Positions 1 through 5,524 of a stretch of 7,653 bases of DNA are shown here, one piece after another. The stretch lies in contig JBGTOF010000293.1 of NCBI GenBank assembly GCA_041742695.1, positions 1 through 7,653 of the forward strand, given 5' to 3'. Under the pieces are notes generated by a model, which was given only the letters and a program-made list of their open reading frames with translations, searched no databases and had not been told where the DNA came from. Source of the DNA: Kaiparowitsia sp041742695 (GTDB lineage: Bacteria; Cyanobacteriota; Cyanobacteriia; Elainellales; Elainellaceae). Position 1 is the stretch's first letter. Each line of letters begins with the position of its first letter. The translations under genes and the position numbers were made by a program.

Positions 1-609
1 GGCGATCGCCTCATGATTGCCCGAACGCAACACCTCCGGCACCGCCATTCCCCGAAACTCAGCCGGGCGCGTGTATTGGGGATAGTCCAGCAGGCCATCC
101 TCGAAACTTTCGTACTTTAGCGAGTCGGCTTTAGCCACCGTCCCAGGACGCAGCCGAATCACGCCATTGAGCAGCGCCAGCGCCGGAATCTCCCCACAGG
201 TCAGCACAAAATCTCCCAGAGACACCTCTCGCGTCACCAGGCTCAATACCCGATCATCAACCCCTTCATAATGGCCACAGATAATGACGAGCTGGTCATA
301 CTGCTGCGCCAAGGTTTGGAAGAGCGGCTGAGTCATCGGCTCTCCCTGGGGCGTCATCAGCAACACTTCTCGCCGGGGCAGCACAGGCAGCGACTCTACT
401 GCTGCGAAAATAGGCTCTGGCTTCATCAACATGCCGACCCCGCCACCATAGGGCTCGTCATCCACTTTGCGATGTTTGTCAGTGGTAAAGTCGCGGGGAT
501 TAATCAAGTTAACCTGAGCAATCTGGTTAGCCAGCGCCCGCCCCAGTAGCCCAGAAGCCAAGGGGGATGCAAAAAAATCAGGAAACAACGTGACGATATC
601 AAACTGCAT
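1..609 (-). CDS. trmD: tRNA (guanine-N1)-methyltransferase TrmD, 3' end cut by window edge
   Basis: TrmD methylates N1 of G37 in tRNAs using S-adenosylmethionine, which prevents +1 frameshifting; it is cytosolic. The first 203 residues are present; the family is usually about 230-250, so only the C-terminal tail is missing. The N-terminus MQFDIVTLFPDFF is typical. DEPYGGGVGM lies at residues 51-60 and CGHYEGVDDR at 111-120, and the SPOUT knot segment SLGDFVLTCGE is at 130-140. GLLDYPQYTRP (172-182) and VPEVLRSGNH (190-199) mark the C-terminal domain. Most bacterial TrmDs have GG where this one has CG (Cys138); I believe cyanobacterial proteins often share this but cannot verify it here. A second ATG sits directly upstream (610-612), so the protein could start Met-Met. 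No strong Shine-Dalgarno is visible before either. Identification is very secure. Confidence 0.97.
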   Translation of the reverse strand, partial: MQFDIVTLFPDFFASPLASGLLGRALANQIAQVNLINPRDFTTDKHRKVDDEPYGGGVGMLMKPEPIFAAVESLPVLPRREVLLMTPQGEPMTQPLFQTLAQQYDQLVIICGHYEGVDDRVLSLVTREVSLGDFVLTCGEIPALALLNGVIRLRPGTVAKADSLKYESFEDGLLDYPQYTRPAEFRGMAVPEVLRSGNHEAIA

Positions 610-742
610 CATACCGCCCAGGATGCCATCCAGTTTCCGTTGCGCAAGACTCACTATTGGAGGTCTGGCTCACGGCAAGAGCGTCAAAATCTACCCTGCT
701 GTCCTTGGGCGTGCCTGCTTTGTGGCAATACCCAATTCGAGG

Positions 743-756
743 CTCTATTAATAGAG
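743..756. repeat. Perfect 14-bp palindrome CTCTATTAATAGAG
   Basis: CTCTATTAATAGAG equals its own reverse complement. It lies about 130 bases upstream of the trmD start, and the hairpin GGTCT(gacgct)AGACC at 756-771 overlaps its last base. It could be a dimeric regulator site or a structured leader of trmD; nothing in the sequence decides between these. Confidence 0.45.
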
Positions 757-942
757 GTCTGACGCTAGACCGGAAGCAATGCGGCTGTTGTGGGATCAAA
801 CCCATTATTCTCCTGTGGTTTGCCATGAACCCGGATTGATGCAATGGAAGAGTTTTGCGTTGGCTTTCTGCCTGCAAGCTACCTTCACAGTTCCAAGACG
901 CCGCATCCAGGTGTAAGTCCTATGAATTTTATCGAGAATTGA

Positions 943-995
943 GTAATTATGATTAAATAGTTGGATCTATAGATGTATCCTGTAGGTTCTTGTAG
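943..995 (+). promoter_or_regulatory. Possible NtcA-like sites upstream of cphB
   Basis: NtcA, the cyanobacterial nitrogen regulator, binds GTA-N8-TAC. Two near matches, each 5 of 6 fixed bases, lie here: GTA-N8-TAA at 943-956 and GTA-N8-TAG at 982-995. A TANNNT -10-like box (TATCCT, 976-981) follows the first after 19 bases, slightly short of the 22-23 usual for NtcA-activated promoters. Cyanophycin turnover is nitrogen-controlled, so a site here would make sense, but the matches are imperfect and such half-sites arise by chance. Confidence 0.2.
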
Positions 996-1049
996 AAGAA
1001 CGCATTCGATGAGTGCTAGAGTGTGTCCTTCTGCCGCGCTGACTCCTTC

Positions 1050-1078
1050 TTGACTACGCTGAGGGTCGCTGCTAAGCC
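1050..1078 (+). promoter_or_regulatory. Weak sigma-70-type promoter candidate for cphB
   Basis: TTGACT (1050-1055; five of six to TTGACA) is followed after 17 bases by TAAGCC (1073-1078), a poor -10. If used, transcription would begin near 1085. That would rule out the upstream-most in-frame ATG at 1079 and give a leader of roughly 140 bases before the ATG at 1223. Confidence 0.2.
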
Positions 1079-1222
1079 TTGGATTGTCTAGGTTTGGCAA
1101 GTCTGATGGTTTGTTTCAAATTCCAGACATTTGCTGCAACTGGTTGTTCCATGCGTAAGCGTAGTTATGATGTCACAAAGCTGTTAGAACGGGTGTTGCC
1201 CGGGCTATTCAATAAGAGCACG

Positions 1223-2074
1223 ATGCTACAAACGGAACCTCAATCCCAACTCCAGGGGATGTCTCAACTTACAAATGCTGCAGTTTTAGTCATTGGCGGC
1301 GCAGAAGATAAGGTGCATGGACGGCTGATTCTCCACACCTTTTTTAGCCGATCAAAGGGCACTGATGCACGCATTGCAATTGTGCCGTCTGCGTCTCGGG
1401 AACCTGCCATGATCGGCAAGCGTTACCATGACATTTTTACAGAGATGGGCGCGACGACGATTGAAGTCATCGACATCCAAGAGCGTGACCAAGGCTATGA
1501 CAAAACATGGATGGAGTTTTTAGAAACATGCACGGGTGTGTTTCTCACCGGGGGGGATCAACTGCGGCTGTGTGGGCTGCTGGCTGATACGCCTGTGATG
1601 GAGAAGATTCGACTGCGGGCTCAGCTTGGCGAAATTACGTTAGCCGGAACCAGCGCTGGGGCTGCCGTGATGGGACAGCATATGATTGCGGGCGGCGGTA
1701 GTGGCGAGTCGCCAAATCGGTCTTTGGTAGATTTAACCGCGGGCTTAAACATTATTCCAGAAGTTATTGTGGATCAGCACTTCCACAATCGAAATCGCAT
1801 GGCGCGACTGATTAGTGCGATCGCCGCATACCCTGATCGGCTGGGTGTGGGCATTGATGAAGACACCTGCGCGATGTTTGAAGCAGATGGGTCGTTTCAG
1901 GTGATTGGCAAAGGCACGGTGACGATTGTCGACCCGAGCGAGGTCAGCCATACTAACCAGCGAGATGTGGGCACCAATGACCCTATCAGCGTTCACAACA
2001 TGCGGGTGCATGTGCTGAGTCATGGCGATCGCTACGACCTCTACAAGCGGCATGTTTTAACGACAACCCGCTAG
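1223..2074 (+). CDS. cphB: Cyanophycinase CphB (peptidase family S51)
   Basis: Cyanophycinase is a cytosolic serine exopeptidase that cuts cyanophycin (multi-L-arginyl-poly-L-aspartate) into beta-Asp-Arg dipeptides. Residues recalled from Synechocystis CphB are all present at identical numbers when counted from the ATG at 1259: Gln101 (TGGDQLRLCGLL), nucleophile Ser132 (GTSAGAAVM), Asp172-Gln173-His174 (DQHFHNRNRMARL), Arg178, Arg180, Arg183 and Glu201 (GIDEDT). The protein is 271 residues from 1259, equal to Synechocystis CphB. I chose 1223 (283 residues) because AAGAG at 1214-1218 sits 4 bases before it; 1259 has only GGGG directly adjacent. The frame stays open to ATGs at 1151 and 1079, which would add up to 48 residues with no counterpart in the known enzyme. 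cphA, often directly downstream in other genomes, is absent; the next gene converges. Confidence 0.96.
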   Translation: MLQTEPQSQLQGMSQLTNAAVLVIGGAEDKVHGRLILHTFFSRSKGTDARIAIVPSASREPAMIGKRYHDIFTEMGATTIEVIDIQERDQGYDKTWMEFLETCTGVFLTGGDQLRLCGLLADTPVMEKIRLRAQLGEITLAGTSAGAAVMGQHMIAGGGSGESPNRSLVDLTAGLNIIPEVIVDQHFHNRNRMARLISAIAAYPDRLGVGIDEDTCAMFEADGSFQVIGKGTVTIVDPSEVSHTNQRDVGTNDPISVHNMRVHVLSHGDRYDLYKRHVLTTTR

Positions 2075-2086
2075 CCAACCCTGGCT
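2073..2086 (+). terminator. Short hairpin at the cphB stop codon, possible terminator
   Basis: AGCCA (2073-2077), loop ACCC, TGGCT (2082-2086) starts within the cphB TAG stop codon. The following bases (TACCTGTCTT) hold only scattered Ts, so a classical Rho-independent terminator is not shown. It sits in a 137-bp gap between convergent genes, where a terminator is expected. A second small stem, GTAG(cgcca)CTAC at 2170-2182, lies just past the end of the oncoming SDR gene. Confidence 0.3.
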
Positions 2087-2211
2087 TACCTGTCTTAATC
2101 TCCTCAGGACTAACGGCTGCTGCTGAATAACCGCTAAATATACCCTCCTATTCCACCCATTCCAGACTAGTAGCGCCACTACACAGAAGGGGCGAGGCGA
2201 ATGGAGTGCAG

Positions 2212-2910
2212 TCAGGTGTTGCCATAAACAGGCACAATTGCGCCCCGCATATCCTGTGCGGCTTCTGAGGCGAGGAAGCTAATCACGGCACCTAAGGACT
2301 CAGGTTTGACCCATTGTGTTGCATTTTCGGCCCCCATGGCGGCTCGATTAGCTGGGGTGTCGATGACGCTGGGCAGGACGACGTTGGCCGTGATGTTGGT
2401 GCCCTTGGTTTCGTCGGCGATCGCCCGAGTGAGCGCCACCACTCCCGCCTTCGAAGCGCAATAGGCGGCTAGCTGCCCACCGGGCTGTTCTACCCCGCGC
2501 GATCCGACGGTTTCCATCCGGCCATAGTCTTGCTCTAGCATGCGCCGCAGGCTGTGCTTACTAACCAAAAACGTAGTTTCCAGTTTTATCCGAAAATCTT
2601 TCTGCCATTGGGCCAGCGCATATTCGTGGGTTTTGCCCATCGAGAAGCCGCCGACTAGATGAATCGTTGCATCTACTCGATCCATTCCGTCAATTACCTG
2701 CTGCACAGACGTTTCATCGGTCAAATCTGCTGCAACAAACCGCAGCCGGGCCACATCTGCCGGAGCGAGCCGCCCCTTGAGCCGCTCAATGTCTTCTGGC
2801 TTGTGATAGGGCAGTGTCACTGATGCTGCGCCCTGCTGCAGCACTGCAGGCGTTACGCCCAGCCCCAGTCCACCCGTGCCGCCCGTGAGTAAGACATGCT
2901 TGCCTCGCAT
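2212..2910 (-). CDS. SDR-family NAD(P)-dependent oxidoreductase
   Basis: A 232-residue short-chain dehydrogenase/reductase, presumably cytosolic. The cofactor-binding motif TGGTGGLG is at residues 9-16, with Asp62 in the ADLTD segment. The catalytic Ser137, Tyr150 and Lys154 appear in GSRG...AAYCASK. The usual NNAG is replaced by HLVGG (84-88), and the position of the fourth catalytic residue (Asn) reads Lys109. HLVGGF and the LPSVIDTPANRAAM segment (179-192) recall the dihydropteridine-reductase-like branch of SDRs, but the substrate cannot be deduced. The start at 2910 is chosen because AGGGAG (2920-2925) lies 9 bases upstream and the TGG fold begins at once; a longer frame to 2949 would add 13 basic residues and overlap the gene before it. 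Its ribosome site overlaps the stop of that gene, so the two are probably co-transcribed. Confidence 0.9.
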   Translation of the reverse strand: MRGKHVLLTGGTGGLGLGVTPAVLQQGAASVTLPYHKPEDIERLKGRLAPADVARLRFVAADLTDETSVQQVIDGMDRVDATIHLVGGFSMGKTHEYALAQWQKDFRIKLETTFLVSKHSLRRMLEQDYGRMETVGSRGVEQPGGQLAAYCASKAGVVALTRAIADETKGTNITANVVLPSVIDTPANRAAMGAENATQWVKPESLGAVISFLASEAAQDMRGAIVPVYGNT

Positions 2911-2923
2911 GGTGCAAATCTCC

Positions 2924-3298
2924 CTAGAGTTTTTCCTTAAGCGGCGCACAGAAATCCGCCATGCCGACCTTCTGTAGATACATCAGCAGCGGCACAGCCA
3001 GACTGGTCGGAACTTCGGTTGCTGCTGTCAGCGCTTCTAGCGCGTCGGGTAGGGCATTGTCATGGAGGAGCGATCGCACCTCACTTTGGCACACCTGCAC
3101 CCGCCAGCGCTTGGCAAACCCCTCTAGCCAGTCGCCCGATGTGGTAGGCTCTTGCCCAACTCGCAAGGCTAGGGCGATCGCCGCATCTTCTAGTTCACCT
3201 TCACAATCTTCAATCACGATTAGCGCCCGCAATGCCGCCTCATGAGCGGCAAACTGCATGCGCCAAGTTTCTAATTCATCAGCACTTACGGTCATCAT
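2924..3298 (-). CDS. Small acidic protein of unknown function, probable cyanobacterial conserved protein
   Basis: A 124-residue soluble protein (123 if the second ATG at 3295 is used). I cannot name a family. It is rich in Asp, Glu and Ala and looks mostly helical. The central part has an acidic block IEDCEGELEDAA (about 28-39), then SGDWLEGFAKRW (54-65); the C-terminal half reads as helices with a hydrophobic LAVPLLMYLQKVG segment too short and interrupted for a membrane anchor. Its length, clean start and coupling to the SDR support a real gene. Its stop is 13 bases before the SDR start. No Shine-Dalgarno precedes the ATG; an extended -10-like TGATACATT at 3305-3313 would place transcription start almost at the ATG, so translation may be leaderless. 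I have an impression of similar proteins in other cyanobacteria but cannot confirm it. Confidence 0.85.
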   Translation of the reverse strand: MMTVSADELETWRMQFAAHEAALRALIVIEDCEGELEDAAIALALRVGQEPTTSGDWLEGFAKRWRVQVCQSEVRSLLHDNALPDALEALTAATEVPTSLAVPLLMYLQKVGMADFCAPLKEKL

Positions 3299-3304
3299 TC
3301 TGAC

Positions 3305-3313
3305 AATGTATCA
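3305..3313 (-). promoter_or_regulatory. Candidate extended -10 for the unknown-protein/SDR unit
   Basis: On the minus strand the bases read TGATACATT, fitting the extended -10 pattern TGnTAnnnT. No -35 is seen 16-18 bases upstream. Transcription would start about at the ATG of the 124-residue protein, which agrees with the lack of a ribosome binding site there. Confidence 0.3.
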
Positions 3314-3419
3314 TCTGAGGGACTTTCCCACGCCGCTCGCAATCACAAGCCCCTGATTTGCTCTGGCAAAGGCTTGTCTTCGATCGCCACCCGTGAGTTT
3401 CTAATACCTAAACCGCCCT

Positions 3420-3743
3420 ATGTCTCCTTTCTTGCTGCTATTCTTGGCGATCGCCTCTGAAGTGATTGCCTCTACCGCGCTTAAAGCGTCCCAAGGGTTT
3501 ACCCGACTGGGATTCAGCATTGTCGTGCTCTTAGGCTATCCGCTCGCGTTCTATCTGTTTGCCCTTAGCCTAAAGCACATTCCCCTCAGCGTGGCCTATG
3601 CCACGTGGTCGGGGGTGGGCATCGTCGGCACTGTACTGATTGGAGCAATCGTATTTCGCGAAACCATGAACTGGGGCATGGTGGGCAGCACGGCGATCAT
3701 CCTCACGGGGGTGATTTTGCTGAACCACTTTATGGAGGGGTAA
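3420..3743 (+). CDS. Small multidrug resistance (SMR) transporter, EmrE/Qac-like
   Basis: A 107-residue inner-membrane protein with four predicted transmembrane helices (about 2-20, 31-50, 57-78, 84-104), the normal SMR length. SMR proteins work as dimers that exchange protons for cationic compounds. Key positions match EmrE in number: Glu14 in helix 1 (ASEVIAST), Tyr40, Tyr60 and Trp63 in AYATWSGVGIVG. The EVIAST sequence after Glu14 resembles Qac/EmrE exporters rather than the guanidinium exporter Gdx (SugE) type, which typically has EVVWA there; this subtype call is inference. No ribosome site is visible before the ATG, and no better in-frame start exists. It stands alone, divergent from the unknown-protein/SDR unit with 121 bases between them, and converges on the NADH dehydrogenase gene. 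Confidence 0.93.
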   Translation: MSPFLLLFLAIASEVIASTALKASQGFTRLGFSIVVLLGYPLAFYLFALSLKHIPLSVAYATWSGVGIVGTVLIGAIVFRETMNWGMVGSTAIILTGVILLNHFMEG

Positions 3744-3746
3744 GAT

Positions 3747-3813
3747 TCAGGGCTGGAGAACTTAGCATTCAACAGTAGGGCGCTGATCGGAGAGAACAGC
3801 GCCCAAGCCCTGA
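3747..3813. terminator. Nested inverted repeat between convergent genes, likely bidirectional terminator
   Basis: An outer pair TCAGGGCT (3747-3754) / AGCCCTGA (3806-3813) encloses an inner pair GGGCGCTG (3778-3785) / CAGCGCCC (3797-3804) with an 11-base loop. The inner stem alone is eight mostly G-C pairs. It begins 3 bases after the SMR stop and ends 20 bases before the NADH dehydrogenase stop, so both convergent transcripts read into it. No U-tract follows on either strand. A further short stem GTATA/TATAC (3823-3838) overlaps the NDH-2 stop codon. Confidence 0.55.
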
Positions 3814-3832
3814 GGCGTTCGCGTATAGCGCG

Positions 3833-5182
3833 TTATACCTCAACCGGGGCTTTAGGTTTGGGTCGCTGATAGTCGCCGTTCTTGTCAATTTCTACTGCCA
3901 TCAGAGTCGATTCCCCAGTGATTAGGCGAGCGCCCCGATTGCGGGTGACATAATTCCACGCCCACTGCACCATCACCACTAGTTTGTTGTCATATTCAAT
4001 CAGGTAGTAGATGTGGGCAAATACCCAGGTGAGCCAGGCCAGAGTGCCCGTCAGTTTGACAAACCCCAGATCCACGACGGCGGCATTGTGTCCAATCACC
4101 GCTAGGCTGCCCTTGTCTTTATAGACAAACGGCGCGGGCGCGATGCCTTTGAGCCGCTGTTTGATAGTACGAGCTATGTATTCCCCTTGCTGCACGGCGA
4201 CAGGTGCAACGCCAGGCAGGGGGCGATCGCCCTGATGCGCAAAATGAGCCAAGTCACCAATGACAAAAATATTGGGATGGTTAGGAATGCTGAGATCGGG
4301 TTCTACCATAACTCGTCCGGCCCGGTCTAGCGGTGCCCCGGTGCAGTCGGCCAGGGTTTGCCCCATGCTCGATGCTTTGACTCCTGCCGCCCAAAGAATG
4401 GTGCGCGACTCGACAGCGCTGAGGCTGTCCTCCTGCTTAATGGTAACGGTGGTGCCGTCAATATTGGTCACCATTGCGCTGGTTGTGACCGTTACTCCCA
4501 GAGATTGCAGGGCCTCTTTCGCATGGGCAGACAGCGAGGGGTGATAGGGTGGCAACACCCGATCCAGCCCTTCTAGCAGCAGCACTTGGGCTTCGCGGGT
4601 GTCAATCAGACGAAAATCTTGCGTTAGCGTGTGAAAGGCCAGCTCGGCGATCGCCCCAGCCAGTTCTACGCCCGTGGGGCCGCCCCCTACTATCACAAAG
4701 GTGAGCCAAGCTTTACGCTTTTCTAAATCGGGCTCTTTCTCGGCGGCTTCAAAGGCCATAAAAATACGTCGCCGAATTTCTAGCGCGTCTTCCACCGTCT
4801 TGAGGCCCGGAGCCGCGTCTTTCCACTGATCGTTGCCAAAATAGTGGTGGCTCACACCGGTGGCCACCACCAATGTGTCGTAGGGGATGTGGCCTGACCT
4901 GGTGACGACGGTCTGTTGCGCGGGATCCACGTCAGCAACTTCTTCCATCAGCACATGGACATTTTTGTGACGGCTTAGAACCGATCGCAGTGGCGAAGAA
5001 ATATCGGCAGGAGAGAGCGTTCCCGTCGCGACTTGGTAGAGCAGCGGCTGAAAGAGATGAAAGTTGCGCTTATCGATCAGCGTCACATCCACCGCACTTG
5101 ACCCCAGCGCTTTGGCGGCATACAGCCCGCCAAAGCCGCCCCCTACAATCACAACACGATGCTTGGTGGCGGCGTCTGCCAT
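3833..5182 (-). CDS. ndh: Type II NADH dehydrogenase (NDH-2), FAD-dependent NAD(P)H:quinone oxidoreductase
   Basis: NDH-2 is a single-subunit, non-proton-pumping flavoprotein that passes electrons from NAD(P)H to membrane quinone. The 449 residues show an FAD-binding GGGFGG (14-19) with Asp37 closing the fold, FHLFQPLLYQVATG (41-54), ATGVSHHYFG (107-116), a second nucleotide-binding GGGPTG (166-171) for NAD(P)H with Glu204, VIGD (307-310) for FAD, and the quinone-site type VAPVAVQQGEY (325-335). A hydrophobic/amphipathic C-terminal part (about 376-408) fits peripheral attachment to the membrane. It resembles the NdbA-type proteins of cyanobacteria more than NdbB or NdbC, from memory only. AGAGGAAA at 5189-5196 lies 6 bases before the ATG, supporting this start. 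The gene is apparently monocistronic and converges on the SMR gene. Confidence 0.96.
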   Translation of the reverse strand: MADAATKHRVVIVGGGFGGLYAAKALGSSAVDVTLIDKRNFHLFQPLLYQVATGTLSPADISSPLRSVLSRHKNVHVLMEEVADVDPAQQTVVTRSGHIPYDTLVVATGVSHHYFGNDQWKDAAPGLKTVEDALEIRRRIFMAFEAAEKEPDLEKRKAWLTFVIVGGGPTGVELAGAIAELAFHTLTQDFRLIDTREAQVLLLEGLDRVLPPYHPSLSAHAKEALQSLGVTVTTSAMVTNIDGTTVTIKQEDSLSAVESRTILWAAGVKASSMGQTLADCTGAPLDRAGRVMVEPDLSIPNHPNIFVIGDLAHFAHQGDRPLPGVAPVAVQQGEYIARTIKQRLKGIAPAPFVYKDKGSLAVIGHNAAVVDLGFVKLTGTLAWLTWVFAHIYYLIEYDNKLVVMVQWAWNYVTRNRGARLITGESTLMAVEIDKNGDYQRPKPKAPVEV

Positions 5183-5378
5183 AGTCGGTTTCCTCTATTT
5201 GCTAGAACTACTGCTGCATTGGTGCGATCTACCCGCCCAAAAGGGCAAGACTTGTTCATACTACTTTACCTATCTAAGCGTAAAGACTCTGTCCGGAAAT
5301 GTCACCCAAACTGCAAATGGACGGCTAGCTCAACGAATAGGGCAACTTTATGGTGAATTGATAGAGTTTTGTAGGAAG

Positions 5379-5394
5379 TGGGGCGATCGCCCCA
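5379..5394. repeat. 16-bp perfect palindrome built around a HIP1 octamer
   Basis: TGGGGCGATCGCCCCA is its own reverse complement, extending HIP1 (GCGATCGC) by four bases on each side. It lies in non-coding DNA, where no protein constraint explains the extra symmetry. Confidence 0.7.
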
Positions 5395-5423
5395 GCCATA
5401 TTCTTGCTAAACCGGGGTCTATG

Positions 5424-5481
5424 TTGCTGCTAACGGATGGTTACAGCAAAACCCCCACAGGCGAAAGCTCACCAATGGGGG
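5424..5481 (+). ncRNA. Two adjacent hairpins, possible structured RNA element
   Basis: Read on the plus strand, TTGCTG-c-TAAC (5424-5434) pairs with GTTACAGCAA (5440-5449) to give a ten-pair stem with one bulged C and a five-base loop. Two bases later CCCCCA (5452-5457) pairs with TGGGGG (5476-5481), enclosing GGC-GAAA-GCT (5460-5469), a short stem capped by a GNRA-type tetraloop. The stems would also form on the minus strand, but the GNRA loop only on plus. No gene follows on the plus strand, so a cis-regulatory role there is unlikely. It could be a small RNA, part of an untranslated end, or chance. Confidence 0.3.
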
Positions 5482-5524
5482 ATGCGCAATGTATTTGAAT
5501 GCTTAGTGGCTGGGCAAACGTGGG

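Larger units (their letters stand above)
613..1222. other. Gene-free stretch between divergent trmD and cphB
   Basis: Open frames exist on both strands here (about 60-92 codons) but their translations show no recognisable family, and they overlap each other or trmD. The stretch must hold the leaders and promoters of both trmD (minus) and cphB (plus). It contains a 14-bp perfect palindrome at 743-756, a short hairpin at 756-771 (GGTCT/AGACC), a 10-bp palindrome ATCTATAGAT near 965-974 and a hairpin at 986-1001 (GTTCTT, loop GTAG, AAGAAC). Around 925-985 it is clearly more AT-rich than the flanking genes, as expected of a promoter region. No tRNA or known RNA family was recognised. Confidence 0.6.

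Noticed and set aside
599..877. 92-codon minus-strand open frame upstream of trmD
   Set aside because: Its stop overlaps the trmD start region, the translation resembles no family I know, and no ribosome site precedes its ATG. A 60-codon plus-strand frame in the same place (657-839) is equally unsupported.
885..1100. 71-codon minus-strand frame in the cphB leader
   Set aside because: Low-complexity, AT-rich translation without recognisable motifs, lying over the likely cphB promoter region.
2911..2949. Longer SDR start at 2949
   Set aside because: It would add 13 basic residues before the Rossmann fold and overlap the previous gene; the start at 2910 has a proper ribosome site.
5252..5381. 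Glutamine riboswitch (glnA/Downstream-peptide RNA), suggested by TTGTTCA and GGAAGTGGG
   Set aside because: The two pieces are over 110 bases apart, the conserved CGTTCA is not exact, and no nitrogen-assimilation gene follows on that strand.
5356..5430. 24-codon minus-strand small ORF (MAGAIAPLPTKLYQF...)
   Set aside because: Its start lies in the HIP1 palindrome, there is no real Shine-Dalgarno, and length this short is expected by chance.
5064..5498. 144-codon plus-strand frame
   Set aside because: Its first part is the opposite-strand shadow of NDH-2; only the tail outside NDH-2 was kept as a low-interest observation.
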